DNA of 64,000 nucleotides from Ampelocalamus luodianensis. Its lineage: Eukaryota > Streptophyta > Magnoliopsida > Poales > Poaceae. Numbering within the stretch: position 1 is the first letter of the stretch; each line of letters opens with the position of its first letter. The stretch is taken from the NCBI GenBank assembly GCA_036346255.1, contig CM070620.1, positions 34,593,609 through 34,657,608 of the forward strand, written 5' to 3'. Shown piece by piece: positions 11,067 through 21,780 of the stretch. A program made the position numbers and the translations under genes. The notes beneath the pieces are model-generated. The model saw only the letters and a program-made list of their open reading frames with translations, did not search any database and was not told the DNA's origin.

Positions 11067-11470
11067 AGTTGTGGTGCATACTTTAGGGTTTGGGCTACGT
11101 CCACCGACCAGAGTATCATGGCTTCACTATCAACAAGTACGGCAAGGAAATGTGGCGCATCAAGGTCACCGTCTACTCAAAGAGTCATCTACGAGGAGAC
11201 ATATCCTATCACTTCACGGTAGAGAGGGAGCCAGACAAGCTCGGGATGCAAGATGAAATCCTAATGTGGATACTATTCTTTAATACTGCATCGCACCACA
11301 GGCTGGATAGGCCTGTACATAAACCAAATAGAGGAAATACGTGGCGTGCAGATCATATAACGATGTACCGTAGCCTTCGAAACGCTCACGAGTCGGAGGT
11401 TACGGTCCATCGTTATATGATCTGCATGCCACGCATTTTCCTCAGTTGGTTCATGTACAAGTTTATCTAG
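11067..11470 (+). pseudogene. captured exon-like coding fragment in the Mutator-like element
   Basis: A splice acceptor (TTTATGTGCAG, ending 11066) precedes an open frame that reads GYVHRPEYHGFTINKYGKE, then MWRIKVTVYSKSHLRGDISY, then HFTVEREPDKLGMQDEI. Similar stretches occur in grass transposon-associated proteins of unknown function, as far as I recall. The second half (from about 11295) is the start of an inverted repeat, so the C-terminal 60 residues are probably not ancestral coding sequence. The inferred intron is 10779-11066 (288 bp). No ATG in the short first exon gives a convincing complete protein. The fragment is likely transcribed but not a functional gene. Confidence 0.4.
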
Positions 11471-11478
11471 CCTGTGGT
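11295..11478. repeat. hairpin with 81-bp arms
   Basis: Bases 11295-11375 pair with 11398-11478 as an inverted repeat at roughly 85 percent identity by eye, with a 22-base loop. The best block, GCAGATCATATAACGATG, is perfect over 18 bp. It lies downstream of the TATA box and intron, so a transcript of the element would fold into a long imperfect stem. Confidence 0.8.
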
Positions 11479-12175
11479 ATAATATGTGTTGTCATATTGT
11501 ATATCAACATCTCCAATGGAGTTGCAATGCAACGTTTTTTCTATACATTCCAAGTCACATGAAATGATGAAACCCTATTTACAATATACTTAAATGAATT
11601 TTCGAGAAAAATTCATAATGGATAAAATTTTGAAAATATTACACATGCAAATACACAGTGTCAGAAGGCTCTACAAAAAATTTCATAATTTTTGGACCCT
11701 GTTTACTATATTTAAAAATTCTTACAAAAAATATGCATAAATGATTTTTTAAAAAAACAAAAACATAAATGATTTTTTTAAAAAAACAAAAACAAAAAAA
11801 TGCTACAGTGGTGGGCGCAGGGTGAGTGCGCGGCCACCACTGTAGCAATTTTTTTTAAAAAAAATATTTCTACATCTAAAAAAAATTGAAAAAGAGAAAA
11901 AAATTGAAAAAACACACGTGCGCGCGCGCGAGGTGAGCGTCTTGCCGCGCGCGCGGTGGTGGGACAGCGGGTGTGGGGTGTGCTACGCGCGCGCGCGACG
12001 ACGTGGCGGCACAAGCCTATGCGGCGCGCGAGTGGCCGTCACGCGCGTTGTTATTTTTGCAAATACTGTTTACGAATGATCAGAAATATAAATACGATTC
12101 GTAAACTGGCCGTATCCGCTAAAGATTCCCGAGCCATGTCACTCGCCTGTCTACGCCGCCGCTCCTCGCTCCTTG

Positions 12176-12475
12176 GTCTACGCGCGCTGAGATCGCTGGA
12201 CGCCGCCGCGCTCGCCGAATGCCGCCGTCTTCTCCGCGCTCCCCTGGTCGTCGTTTGGTTTCTTCTCCTTTTCAATTTGCAGGTCCATTTGCCAAAGATT
12301 TAAGCGAAGCCCGTCTCTCATAGCTTCTTCCCTCTATCGGAATCACTTTCTTGCGGTGTTTCATGGAGCATTTTTGGGCCGTCTCCGTGTGCTTCCGAGT
12401 CCAAGGGAGCGCGTAGGCGGTGACGGCTACGTTCGGCGAGCGTGGTGGCATCCAGCGAGCTCGGCGCCCTTGGAC
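12176..12475. repeat. secondary inverted repeat in the right arm
   Basis: The GC-rich sequence at about 12176-12247 (GATCGCTGGACGCCGCC ... GCGCTCCC) is matched in inverse by about 12397-12475 (GGGAGCGCG ... CATCCAGCGAGCTC). It lies in the extra block that makes the right terminal repeat longer than the left. Confidence 0.6.
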
Positions 12476-12666
12476 CGTGGAGCATGGAGCGGTGGCGTGG
12501 ACCGAGGAGCATGGAGCGACGACATGGATAGGCGGCTAGGAGTTGTGGTGGGGAAGAAGATGTAGTTTTCTTTAAGATCCGTGCTTCAACAGACGGCGAG
12601 ATCTGAGATAGGGCATTGAGAGGGGGAGGAGGGCCCTCCTCCAGATAATTTTGTTCCCTAAACATA

Positions 12667-13387
12667 GTGCTAAACTCGCGTTACCATGCCGTCAAATCCC
12701 AGCTCATCAAGCCCACCGACGAGGGAGCTCGAGCTCGAAAAACGCACCGCTCTGCAATTAATGCCGTGTCGCATCCCAAGAACCCTCAGTTAATCTCCAC
12801 TCATACTCACCATCAGTCAAGATCAGAAAACCAAAACGGCAAGATTAAAGAAAAACCAAAACGATAAAGATTAAAGAAAGGAAAGAAAAGAACGCGGGGC
12901 GTACGTACGTTGTGCCTGGCCCAAACGGCTCGCCGGCCCGGAGCGAAGACGCACGGTCCAGCTGCGATATTACATCACAGATTCACACGGCCGCACCGCC
13001 GAAGCCTCCAACCCAAACCGAGTCAACCGCCGACAGCCCACTGCCCCAGAAGCTGAGAAAATGAAAGAGAAAGAAACACGTCCCCCTTCCAAATCCCCAA
13101 AGCAATTGATTCCCCTCTCTCAATCGGATCAACGGCGGATGGATAGGACCTCGTGCACTCCCGTCACGTTTTCTTCCATCCCCAACCCCACCCAGCCCAA
13201 CGTCCGATCCCATCGCACCGCACCGCGCAGCGCAGGCAGCGCTCATGTGACACTCCCACTCGCGCTCGCACTCGCACTCGCACTCCCACTCCCCAAACCC
13301 CAACGCGCCAATTTCCAATCGTCGCGAGAGTAGATAGATTGCGAGTAGGTGCAGCCAATAAATCCGAGGCGAGGGAGAATAGGGGGG
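12667..13387 (+). promoter_or_regulatory. upstream region of the xylosyltransferase gene
   Basis: Between the Mutator-like element and the start codon the sequence becomes progressively richer in C. It ends in a CT/CA-rich leader with a (CTCGCA)n run at about 13258-13290, typical of grass 5' untranslated leaders. I see no clear TATA box. The transposon ends about 720 bp before the start codon, so it limits the native upstream region. Confidence 0.4.
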
Positions 13388-14802
13388 ATGGGGCAGGAGG
13401 GGATGGGTTACAACGGCAAGGGCGGAGGGGGCTTGCCGATGACGGCGCCGCGGCCGCGGGGGGCGTCGCCGCTCAGCAGCCACCCCCACCGCTCGCGTAA
13501 GATCCACCGCACCTTCAACAACGTCAAGACCACAGTCCTCTGCGGCCTCGTCACCATCCTCGTCCTCCGCGGCACCATCGGCCTCAACCTCTCCCTCCCC
13601 TCCCACCCTCCGACGCCGACGCCCTCGCCGGCGCCAAGGCCGTCGAGGACATCGACCGCATCCTCCGCGAGATCCGCTCCGACTCCGACCCCGACGACAA
13701 CGATCTCGACGCCTCCGGCCTCTCTCTCAACGCCACCGCGCTCAATGGGACGGAGGCCGCCGCGGCCTACGCGGCGGCGGTCGGGAACTACGCGCTCGGC
13801 CCTAAGATCTCCGGCTGGGACGAGCAACGCCGCCGCTGGCTCGCGCAGAACCCGGGATTCCCTGCCACCGTCGCCGGCGGCAAGCCCAGGATCCTGCTCG
13901 TCACGGGGTCGCAGCCTGGCCCCTGCGACAACACTCTCGGCGACCACTACCTGCTCAAGACCACCAAGAACAAGATCGACTACTGCCGCCTCCACGGCAT
14001 CGAGATCGTCCACAACCTCGCGCACCTCGACACGGAGCTCGCCGGCTACTGGGCCAAGCTGCCGTTGCTCCGCCGCCTCATGCTCTCCCACCCGGAGGTC
14101 GAGTGGATCTGGTGGATGGACAGCGACGCGCTCTTCACCGACATGGCCTTCGAGCTGCCCCTCGCGCGCTACGACGGCCACAACCTCATCATCCACGGGT
14201 ACCAGGACCTCCTCTTTGAGAAGCACTCCTGGATCGCGCTCAACACCGGCAGCTTTCTCTTCCGGAACTGCCAGTGGTCGCTCGACCTTCTCGATGCGTG
14301 GGCGCCCATGGGGCCCAAGGGGTTCATCCGCGACGAGGCCGGGAAGATACTCACGGCCAACCTGAAGGGCCGCCCGGCGTTTGAGGCCGATGATCAGTCT
14401 GCGCTGATATACCTATTGCTCTCGCAGAAGGTGAAGTGGATGGACAAGGTGTTCATAGAGAATTCGTACTACTTGCACGGCTTCTGGGCTGGGCTGGTGG
14501 ACAAGTACGAGGAGATGATGGAGAATCACCACCCAGGGCTTGGCGATGAGCGGTGGCCGTTCGTGACACACTTTGTCGGGTGCAAACCATGTGGAAGCTA
14601 TGGGGATTACCCGGTGGAGCGGTGCCTCAAGAGTATGGAGCGGGCATTTAACTTTGCCGATAACCAGGTGCTGCGACTGTATGGTTTTGCGCACAAGGGG
14701 CTGGAAAGCCCCAAGATCAAGAGGATCAGAAATCAGTCCACCAAGCCTATTGACGACAAGGAGAATCTTGATGTGAATGCCAAGATATCAACCACTTCTT
14801 GA
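13388..14802 (+). CDS. XXT: xyloglucan 6-xylosyltransferase-like glycosyltransferase (GT34), one-base frameshift
   Basis: Type II Golgi enzyme that would add alpha-1,6-xylose from UDP-xylose to the beta-glucan backbone of xyloglucan. The N-terminus (MGQEGMGYNGKGGGGLP) is followed by a basic stretch and RKIHRTFNNVKTTVLCGLV, with one membrane anchor at about residues 48-68. The GT34 domain carries YCRLHGIEIVHN, the metal- and UDP-binding DSD in WIWWMDSDALF (about residues 245-247), FEADDQSALIYLLLSQ, and HFVGCKPCGSYGDYPVERC. The C-terminal domain is closest to XXT1/2-type enzymes. There are no introns. The ATG at 13388 is chosen because it matches the family start. The frame changes once, near 13609-13611 in a CCCTCCGACG tract, after about residue 74: one base is missing, and the rest reads to 14802 without further damage. 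Allowing for it gives about 471 residues, normal for the family (about 460). This is either a sequencing error or a recent null allele; the intact remainder favours error or a very young mutation. Confidence 0.9.
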
Positions 14803-14990
14803 AGGTTCTGATGATAGTTGGTTGTACGGCAGTAGCATACAAGCTTTGGTTCTCTTCAAGGTCAGAGCATTTTGTGACATGGGGATGTTGTTGTTTTAGT
14901 TTCCACTCTTTTCTGTTTTTCTTTTTTGTTCACGAATTGCTATTGTTATGTAACAGCTAGAGATTGCAAGCTATGTTGATCATGGAGTTA
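14803..14990 (+). other. 3' untranslated region of the xylosyltransferase gene (inferred)
   Basis: T-rich sequence after the stop codon, typical of a plant 3' UTR. I see no decisive polyadenylation signal. The UTR may extend through the 51-bp duplication that follows. Confidence 0.4.
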
Positions 14991-15092
14991 AACGTGATAG
15001 GAGCTCAAATCAGAAGGAAAAAGCCTCACTTTTTGTATTGCAACGTGATAGGAGCTCAAATCAGAAGGAAAAAGCCTCACTTTTTGTATTGC
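14991..15092. repeat. 51-bp tandem duplication
   Basis: The unit starting AACGTGATAGGAGCTCAAAT and ending TTTTTGTATTGC occurs at 14991-15041 and again at 15042-15092 with no differences that I can see. It lies 190 bp after the xylosyltransferase stop codon, probably in the 3' UTR. Confidence 0.95.
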
Positions 15093-16560
15093 ATCTAATT
15101 TCAGTAGCTTCTAGTGGAACAAGCACCACTAATATGTGTAGTTTGTACCTGGTAGTAGTCCGAGTTCTTTTATCTTGTCTTCCATGGTACATTAAAGTGA
15201 AATTATGAAGCAAAACTTACTGCATAGCTAATTAAAAACATATAACCCTTAGATCCCCCCTTCACTAAGTTGTGCCAGTGGATCTCCAAATGCACCGAAC
15301 TTTATTGGTTATTGCAATGTGCTAAGTAGGGCGTTTCATGATTTTAGTATTGTCTTCTTCATTTGGTTGTATTTGCAAAACTGTCTTATTTGATGCCTAA
15401 TAATTTGTACTTTAGTCCAAAAATGGTTCATGGTTTGGCAATTTTTGTATCCCTACCCCATTCATACTGGAATTTGCATTATCCAGGAAGATCAGAATAA
15501 CTATTGAAGGAAAGATAGTATGGCACCCAGTTATACTGATTTTGAATAATTATAGAAGAAGAAAGCATGGCACTGAATTTGCTTCAAGGCACTCCTCAGT
15601 CCTCAATGCTCCTTTTCTGTATCTCCAGTTCTACTTTTGCTTCCTACTTGTGTGTCATTTCCCTAAATCCTAAAACCACCCTTTTTAAGGGGGAAATGAA
15701 TGCGACATCTTTTTTTTTTGTTTCTATTGTTTCTGATGTATCATTAACTTACAAAGTTACATAGTGGATTGATGATTCACTGGTACCTGGTCAGGGAATT
15801 ATCAAGATTTTAGTTTAAGCTTTCGGCCAAATATTTAGAGGCATGCTATCGTTTGAGTTTTCTTTTAAATGGCAAATATGCAATGTGGTCGATGTCCAAT
15901 TTGATGATGTTTGAGGCAAATGGATATTTTATATCTCATAAAATGTTGGAAAGTTGGCTAATTGTTGGGAACGCTTGTACAACTCTTCTTATATCTAAGA
16001 ATAATTTTAAGGAATTTTTTTTCATAAAATTTGGTCCTTTTGAACACTTGATCTTGTACTAGTGACTGCTAAAAACTGATCTTCACTCTTATAATTTCGG
16101 TTCGAATGACGATGCAAACGATGCTGTTCTTTCTGAAATTCAGGTGTTTCAGAGTCAACTCCCAGCTTTTGTCTTGTCCAAATGTAGAGCTCAATGGTGG
16201 GGATTTCAATAGTTATGAGTTTGACACCCTTTGAGCTGCAGAATGTGAATTTTCTGTCTAGTCCATTTGTGCTGCACAGTGGCCACAGTAGCATTCATAT
16301 TGCTTGCTGGGATGCCGATGGATTTGCATCCTCTAACATTCCACTGGGAATGTTATGGGTGAACAGATCGGAGAACAACAGGCGGATCGATCCCTACAGT
16401 GTTTGTGAACAGTACTAATGATGCAGGGATAGATCTCGATCTTGCCCCTTTTTTTTCGATCCAACGGCTATAAAACAATGTCACAGCATTGTTCATCGTG
16501 ACATTGCTTCATAATATCAGAGCATTCGGATCCGTTGCCTGATGCTTCACATGTTTGTTG
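15093..16560. other. intergenic sequence
   Basis: AT-rich sequence without recognisable exons. Short open frames (15567-15764, 15853-16062, 16194-16418 +) show no domain. It may contain distal 3' UTR or spacer of the upstream gene. Confidence 0.35.
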
Positions 16561-16602
16561 CAGCTGGTGAGAGTCTCTTAACAGCTGGTGAGAGTCTCTT
16601 AA
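16561..16602. repeat. 21-bp tandem duplication
   Basis: CAGCTGGTGAGAGTCTCTTA plus A occurs twice in a row (16561-16581, 16582-16602). Confidence 0.95.
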
Positions 16603-17847
16603 CAGGAACAGCTCACTGCTTGCCTTGGAGTCGAAGTTACTAACTAATGTATCCTTTTATCTTCCACTTCATTTTATTCCTTTTCACTTGGTGAAAGCTT
16701 CTTTATTTCTTACCTCATCAGACTAGTTGAAATGATAAACTCTTGCATCCTTGCAGTGCTATGTGCAGATTTTTTTGAAAAAAAAAATCAAGGTGGAGTA
16801 CTATAGTTCTGCATTATTTTGGCCTGTTTGGGACGCTATAGTTTTCCTGTGATTCCTGTGGGTGTTGAACTGTTTCGTACGAAATTTCTACTCTCCAAAC
16901 TAGCCGTTCTACTTTTGCAGCTCCTTGCATGCCCTTGCATCGCTGAATCGAGCGTGCCTGGTATCCGTTTCGTAGGATGTGTTAATTATAAATATAATCA
17001 ATCAAGATGCCGATTTGATCATGGACAGCAGGCAAGTCAACGATGCCACTCATCACAAATCAAAATTAATTAATTGACTAACTGTAAAAGGTTAAGAATT
17101 GTTCATGCACTGGAGCTAGAGCTAGCTCAAGATTTCCATGATTTGTTCATTTGACTTTATTCTACTGCTACTAGATCCCCGATGTCATGGAGATTTGAGA
17201 CATGGATCTCAAGGGGCTACCAGCAACGATCTGAGAAGACCTGGCCATGTGCGGCTTTGTGCACCTGTCCTATCAAACCAAATGCTTTCCTAGAGACATG
17301 TAAATCCAAAGATTCCAAACGGTTATAGCTTGTGGCCATTCAAAAGGACTCACATTAGCACTAAGTTTCAGAATTCAGAGGTATAGCCCTCTGAATTACA
17401 CAATGTTACTTTGTGAATTTGTGATCATTATACATCCTCTTCTTGGACGGAGAACAAATAGTGTAGTTCAGACAAATTATGTATCAGATAGTTATTGATA
17501 TCTTTACTCGAAGTTAGCAGGACACAACAATAGAAACAATAGAATAGATAATTTCCGTGGGACTGAATTTTTACACCATCGATGAACTTGTCAATTAATT
17601 TATTACACATAGAACCTAATCCGTGTTAGGATAATCTTCACTTATTTGTACAATGCAGCATCAACAAATAAGTTGTTTGTGTTTGTGCACCAATCGGGTA
17701 CCCCTTTACTATCCATCCAAGCTTAGCCGTCAATTGAAGCTTTTGTGGTACATAGGCCAAAATGATGGTTTAATTCCACATGTCCTTGGAAAGAAGGCTA
17801 AAAATTAGTACCTTCCTTCTCATTGAACAGTTGAGAGTGTACTTTTC
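16603..17847. other. intergenic sequence
   Basis: No gene recognised. GGCCTGTTTGGGACGCTATAG at about 16820 resembles the terminal phrase of common grass MITEs, but I could not find its partner end. Confidence 0.3.
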
Positions 17848-18562
17848 CCACATGTGCCTGTGGCTACGAGCAATATGGTGGATGCCCATTGTGTTACGAG
17901 ATTCGTGTTCTTCCTTCACTCCCTCTCTTCCGGCTTATCTATCTTCTTCCTCCTCCCAAAGCCATGCCACGCCACCTCCCTCCTTCTGAGCTGCGTCATT
18001 GCCGCTGGTCCAAGCTGTTGCCGCTTCGAAACTGTGCCGCCTTCCTCCTCCATCGAGTCGCACCATCATCACCTCCGTCTGTGAGCCGTGTCGCCGCCGA
18101 AAAATCCGCAGACCCCGCTAGAAACCTCGTGTGGTGGCGCACAGTTTCGCAGGGTTTCTGACGGTGGGTGAGGTTTCCTGTGGCGACGCGGCTCGGGGGA
18201 GGAGGGTCCCGGCGGCCGACAACAGGGTTTCTGGCGGAAGGTGGCACTACGTCCTAGGGGAGGAGGGAGTAGGGTTTGCCGGAGCCGAGGGGCGTCGGGG
18301 CTAGTAGAGAGTGAGCGAGGGGAAAGTTTTTTACCTCTTAAGGGGACATCCTCCTATCTCATCCGCCGCCCTTTTTTCTCGAGATTCGTATAATTTTATC
18401 TCTTAATGTATCATCTATTTTCTAAAAATGTATGCACGGATCTCGAGATAAAAGGGGACAAATTTGGCGGCGGGTGAGATAGGGGATGTCCCCTTAAGGG
18501 GTAAAAATCCACTTCTGCGAGGGAGAGGGAGAGAAAGAGGAGGAAGGAGATAGTGAAGGGAG

Positions 18563-18565
18563 CAT
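18563..18565. repeat. CACTA target duplication CAT, left
   Basis: CAT directly precedes the CACTA terminus and recurs at 21798-21800 after the other end. Confidence 0.85.
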
Positions 18566-18589
18566 CACTACCAGAATCAGGATTTTTCC

Positions 18590-19195
18590 CGAGTGCCAAA
18601 AACACTCGGAAAAATGGGAGAAACACTCGGGAAATATATTTCCCGAGTGTCACACTTGGGAAACAAGACGGATAGATTAGTCGGGCAAAATAGTTTCCCG
18701 AGTGTAATACTCGGGAAATAGAACTTTCCGAGTGTATAAATATACACTCGTGAAACTCGTACACTCGGGAGAAAACCCTACAGAACGGCTTCGAACCCGT
18801 AACGGGAATCTTTACCGAGTGTCGACACTCGGGAAAGTTTCAACTTTGACACGTGGATATTTGTCCCGAGTGCATTGCAAAAATGACACTCGGGAAAGCT
18901 CCGACGAATTCCGCAGGAAACTTGCACGGTTTAAATCTCCCGAGTGTTGACACTCGGGAAATATGTGGTCGCTTTCCCGAGTGTCGACACTCGGTAATTA
19001 TTTTGTCGCTTTCCCGAGTGTTTGCACGGTTTAAATGTCCCGAGTGTCGACGCTCGGGAAATATGTGGTCGCTTTCCCGAGTGTCGACACTCGGTAATTA
19101 TTTTGTCGCTTTCCCGAGTGTCAACACTCGGGAAATATTTGGTCGCTTTCCCGAGTGTCGACACTCGGGAAAATGCACTCGGGAAAACGACAAAA
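18590..19195. repeat. left subterminal CCCGAGTGT palindrome array
   Basis: More than twenty copies of CCCGAGTGT or its complement ACACTCGGG occur here. Many are arranged as the palindrome CCCGAGTGTCGACACTCGG. From about 18940 they form a higher-order repeat with spacer AATATGTGGTCGCTTT or TAATTATTTTGTCGCTTT. Such arrays are where En/Spm-type transposases bind. Confidence 0.9.
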
Positions 19196-19259
19196 CAGCA
19201 GAACCCCATTTTTCACAAATTCAATAAAAATCTATTCCACAACAATTCAATAGCAATCA

Positions 19260-19345
19260 AATAATCCATCTATTCCACAACAATCAAATAATCCATCCAT
19301 CCATCCATTCCACAGCAATCAAATAATCCATCCATCCATCTATTC
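19260..19345. repeat. AATCCATC-rich short tandem repeats
   Basis: The phrase TATTCCACAACAATCAAATAATCCATC and variants recur four times within the CACTA element. A (CATC)n run is included. Confidence 0.75.
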
Positions 19346-20105
19346 AACAAACAAAAGACATGATAGATATAACAGTTCCCGAGCTCACAACATTCAAGTT
19401 CAAGTTCGAAAATGTAAGCATATGGCATGATACATATAACAGTTCGAAATAGTAAATTCATAGTCTCATATACATCAAACAAAAGCAAGTATCACTGCAA
19501 CCATTTGCATGCACAGAATTTGCTGCTTCAATCTTCTGTGCACGAAAGCATCATTTTGCGAGTTCTGCAAATAGAGCAAAACTTAATATTAGTGCCATCT
19601 TACAACAAAAGTTAGGAATTGATATTACATGAAAAGATAATTAACCAAACTATTGACAAAGCAAAAAAAATTCCTTTAAATCATGATGAGCAACCTGATT
19701 GTGAATATTTTCTAATATTGGTATCCTTTTAGTAGATCATGAAAATAGCAAGCACCTGGTGGTGGCCTCTCACGATGGACACATTCACATGATCTTCAAC
19801 ATTAGCACCAAAGACTTCAACATTAGCGTGAGAAGCAATCGATCCCACCGCTCCCTACATTTTCATAAGAAATCACATTATAAGGAATTTGCAAGATGCG
19901 ACCAATAATTACATTGCATGTCATTTCAATATCTTCTGAATGAAGCACTCATAAGAGACTAACAATATAATAATCAGTATGCAGTTACTAACCAAATGAG
20001 ATAAGTTAGGTAGTGGTTCCCCCGGCGGAGGGCCATTAAGTGGAGTCCCGGTCCCGAGTGCCATATGCTTTTTTGTTTGCACATTACCATACATTAGCCA
20101 AGTAC

Positions 20106-20107
<2 letters not shown>

Positions 20108-20145
<38 letters not shown>
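20108..20145. repeat. (AT)n microsatellite
   Basis: Nineteen AT units inside the CACTA element. Confidence 0.95.
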
Positions 20146-20148
<3 letters not shown>

Positions 20149-20234
20149 ATATTACTTTGTTATTTGCTCCAACTAACCTGCAGGAGTATTTGCTCCAACC
20201 GCTTCCTAGCCTCAATTTCCTGTCGCAGCTGCGC

Positions 20235-20664
20235 CTAAAGCTCAGAAAACTGAGACTGGGAAACATGTGATGGTTGCTGTCGACTTTGAAGGTGTACTTC
20301 ATCCGTTGATGAAGCACTCGTGGATCGGACCTCCGAGAGGGTTGTCGGTGTGCTAATGTACCCGACACCCATGAAGAAACGACCATGTTTCTTCCCCTTT
20401 CCAGCCTTGTACACAGCAGTCGCGTCTAGTGGTGAATTCATGACGTCGTAGTCCGGGCCATGAATCTCCTTAGCAGCATCAGTATATGCAGCCTGTTGGA
20501 CAAAATCATCAGGGAGCAAAAATCACCAGGGATAAAATGATCAGAAATCATACAAAGTTCTCTGTCGCGCGCTGGCTGCACAAGGTGCCCTCCTGATCAC
20601 CCCTCCTAGCTGCTACATATGCCTCCATATCGGAGATAGACCTCTGCTTCTTCTTTTCCTGCAC
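20235..20664 (-). pseudogene. CACTA-associated protein remnant (Transposase_24 / Ptta-En-Spm type)
   Basis: Minus-strand reading gives two exon-like pieces. The upstream one (about 20550-20664) follows a TTTGGGTGCAG acceptor and reads EKKKQRSISDMEAYVAARRG. The downstream one (20235-20519) reads PDDFVQQAAYTDAAKEIHGP, then GKGKKHGRFFMGVGYIST, then TLSEVRSTSASS. The order is a DxA-rich segment, a GKGKKHGR-like turn, then a short TLS-x-(I/V)R motif. That matches the C-terminal half of the plant transposase_24 proteins that accompany CACTA elements. That identification is from memory. Upstream parts of the gene are missing, so this is a broken remnant inside the element. Confidence 0.6.
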
Positions 20665-21101
20665 CCAAAAAAACCACAACGGTCAATAAATATGTATCTG
20701 CAACATACAATCAATATGATGGATAATGAAGTTACTTTATTAGTGCTTTTGTTTAATTAAGTTACTTTTATGATACAATCATCATGCTCCTGTTTAATTA
20801 AGTTACTTTTATCCTTGCTAGATGGATAATGAAGTGAGGGAAGCACGAAGTAGTTATTCCACCTTTATTAGTGCCAGTCCATAACTTGATCATTGCATCA
20901 AATCTTCAATTATGCACATATATAAGAAAATGATGCTAACAGGGAAGTCTGAGCCGCTGCTACATTCTTTTCGGCATGACAATAGATACCTGGAATAGCA
21001 GCAGCATCATACACATCACAATAGCAGCAGCATCATACACATCACAATAGCAGTAGCATCATAGCTCTCAGAGCATCTAGGATTCATCACAGAGCATTCG
21101 G

Positions 21102-21103
<2 letters not shown>

Positions 21104-21132
<29 letters not shown>
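21104..21132. repeat. (GA)n microsatellite
   Basis: About 14 GA units, followed by purine-rich GGC/GAG sequence up to about 21510, inside the CACTA element. Confidence 0.9.
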
Positions 21133-21134
<2 letters not shown>

Positions 21135-21574
21135 GGAAGGGGGCAGCGGAGGCGGCGGAGGAAGAGGACGAGGGGGGGGGCGGCACCGGTCGCGGAGGTG
21201 GGGGAGGAGACGAGGGGGAGGCGTCGGGTGCGGCGGCGGTAGACGAGGAGGCGGCGGCGATTACAGTGCTTGAGACGGCTGTAGCGGCGGTGGAGGAGGG
21301 GGAGGAGACGAGGGGGAGACGGCGCAGGTCGCGGAGGTGGGGGAGGAGACGAGGGGGAGGCGGAGGGTGCGGCGGCGGCGGCAGACGAGGGGGAGGCGGA
21401 GGTGGGGGAGGAGACGAGGTGGAGGCGGCGGAGGCGGCGGAGGACGGGGAGAGAGCAGCGCCGGTCGTGGGGGAGAGAGCAGCGCGGGGGGATTGGGGAG
21501 AACGGGGTTAGGGGTTAGAAGTACGGGCGAAAAAATGGACGGCGGTGTGGGGAAAAATGGCACGGCCTATTGTT

Positions 21575-21780
21575 CTCCCGAGTGTCTGTAACGAACATCA
21601 CTCGGGAAATAAGTTTCCCCGTTGCTCCCGTCAAAGTTTCCCGAGTGTCCGATCGGACACTCGGGAAATATTAATTTCCCGAGTGTTTTCTTTGTGTACC
21701 GAGTGTTTCGTAAGGCACTCGGGAAATTCCCGAGTGTATTATTCAAAACACTCGGGAAATTTCTGAGCACTCGGGAAAAT
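21575..21780. repeat. right subterminal CCCGAGTGT array
   Basis: About ten copies of CCCGAGTG or CACTCGGG occur in inverted pairs separated by 10-25 bp, mirroring the left end of the CACTA element but with fewer copies. Confidence 0.9.

Larger units (their letters stand above)
9837..12657. mobile_element. Mutator-like element (non-autonomous, long TIRs)
   Basis: The element begins GGAAGATAATTTTC and ends GATAATTTTGTTCC, and is flanked by a perfect 9-bp duplication, the hallmark of Mutator superfamily insertion. The terminal inverted repeats are long: the left arm is about 9837-10545 and pairs with about 11545-12657. The right arm is longer because it holds an extra GC-rich block (about 12137-12570). 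Each arm contains a small perfect hairpin with stem TGCTACAGTGGTGGGCGC (10264 and 11802 regions). The unique centre (10545-11545) has a promoter, an exon, an intron and a protein-like exon, but no transposase. It is therefore a Pack-MULE-like, non-autonomous element. The excision or activity state cannot be judged. Confidence 0.85.

Noticed and set aside
13408..14226. Open frame of 272 codons on the minus strand across the xylosyltransferase gene
   Set aside because: Antisense shadow of a very GC-rich gene; its Val/Arg/Glu-rich sequence has no domain, and the plus strand has a clear family match.
13612..14365. Continuation of the first xylosyltransferase frame as a Ser/Thr/Arg/Pro-rich protein
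   Set aside because: It is the out-of-frame reading after the missing base; the conserved GT34 domain lies in another frame.
18590..19195. Regular palindromic repeats resembling a CRISPR array
   Set aside because: They are the subterminal repeats of a CACTA transposon with defined ends and target duplication in plant DNA; the spacers are themselves repeats.
21261..21591. Pro-rich and Gly/Arg-rich frames
   Set aside because: Low-complexity GGC/GAG sequence inside the CACTA element, open on both strands.
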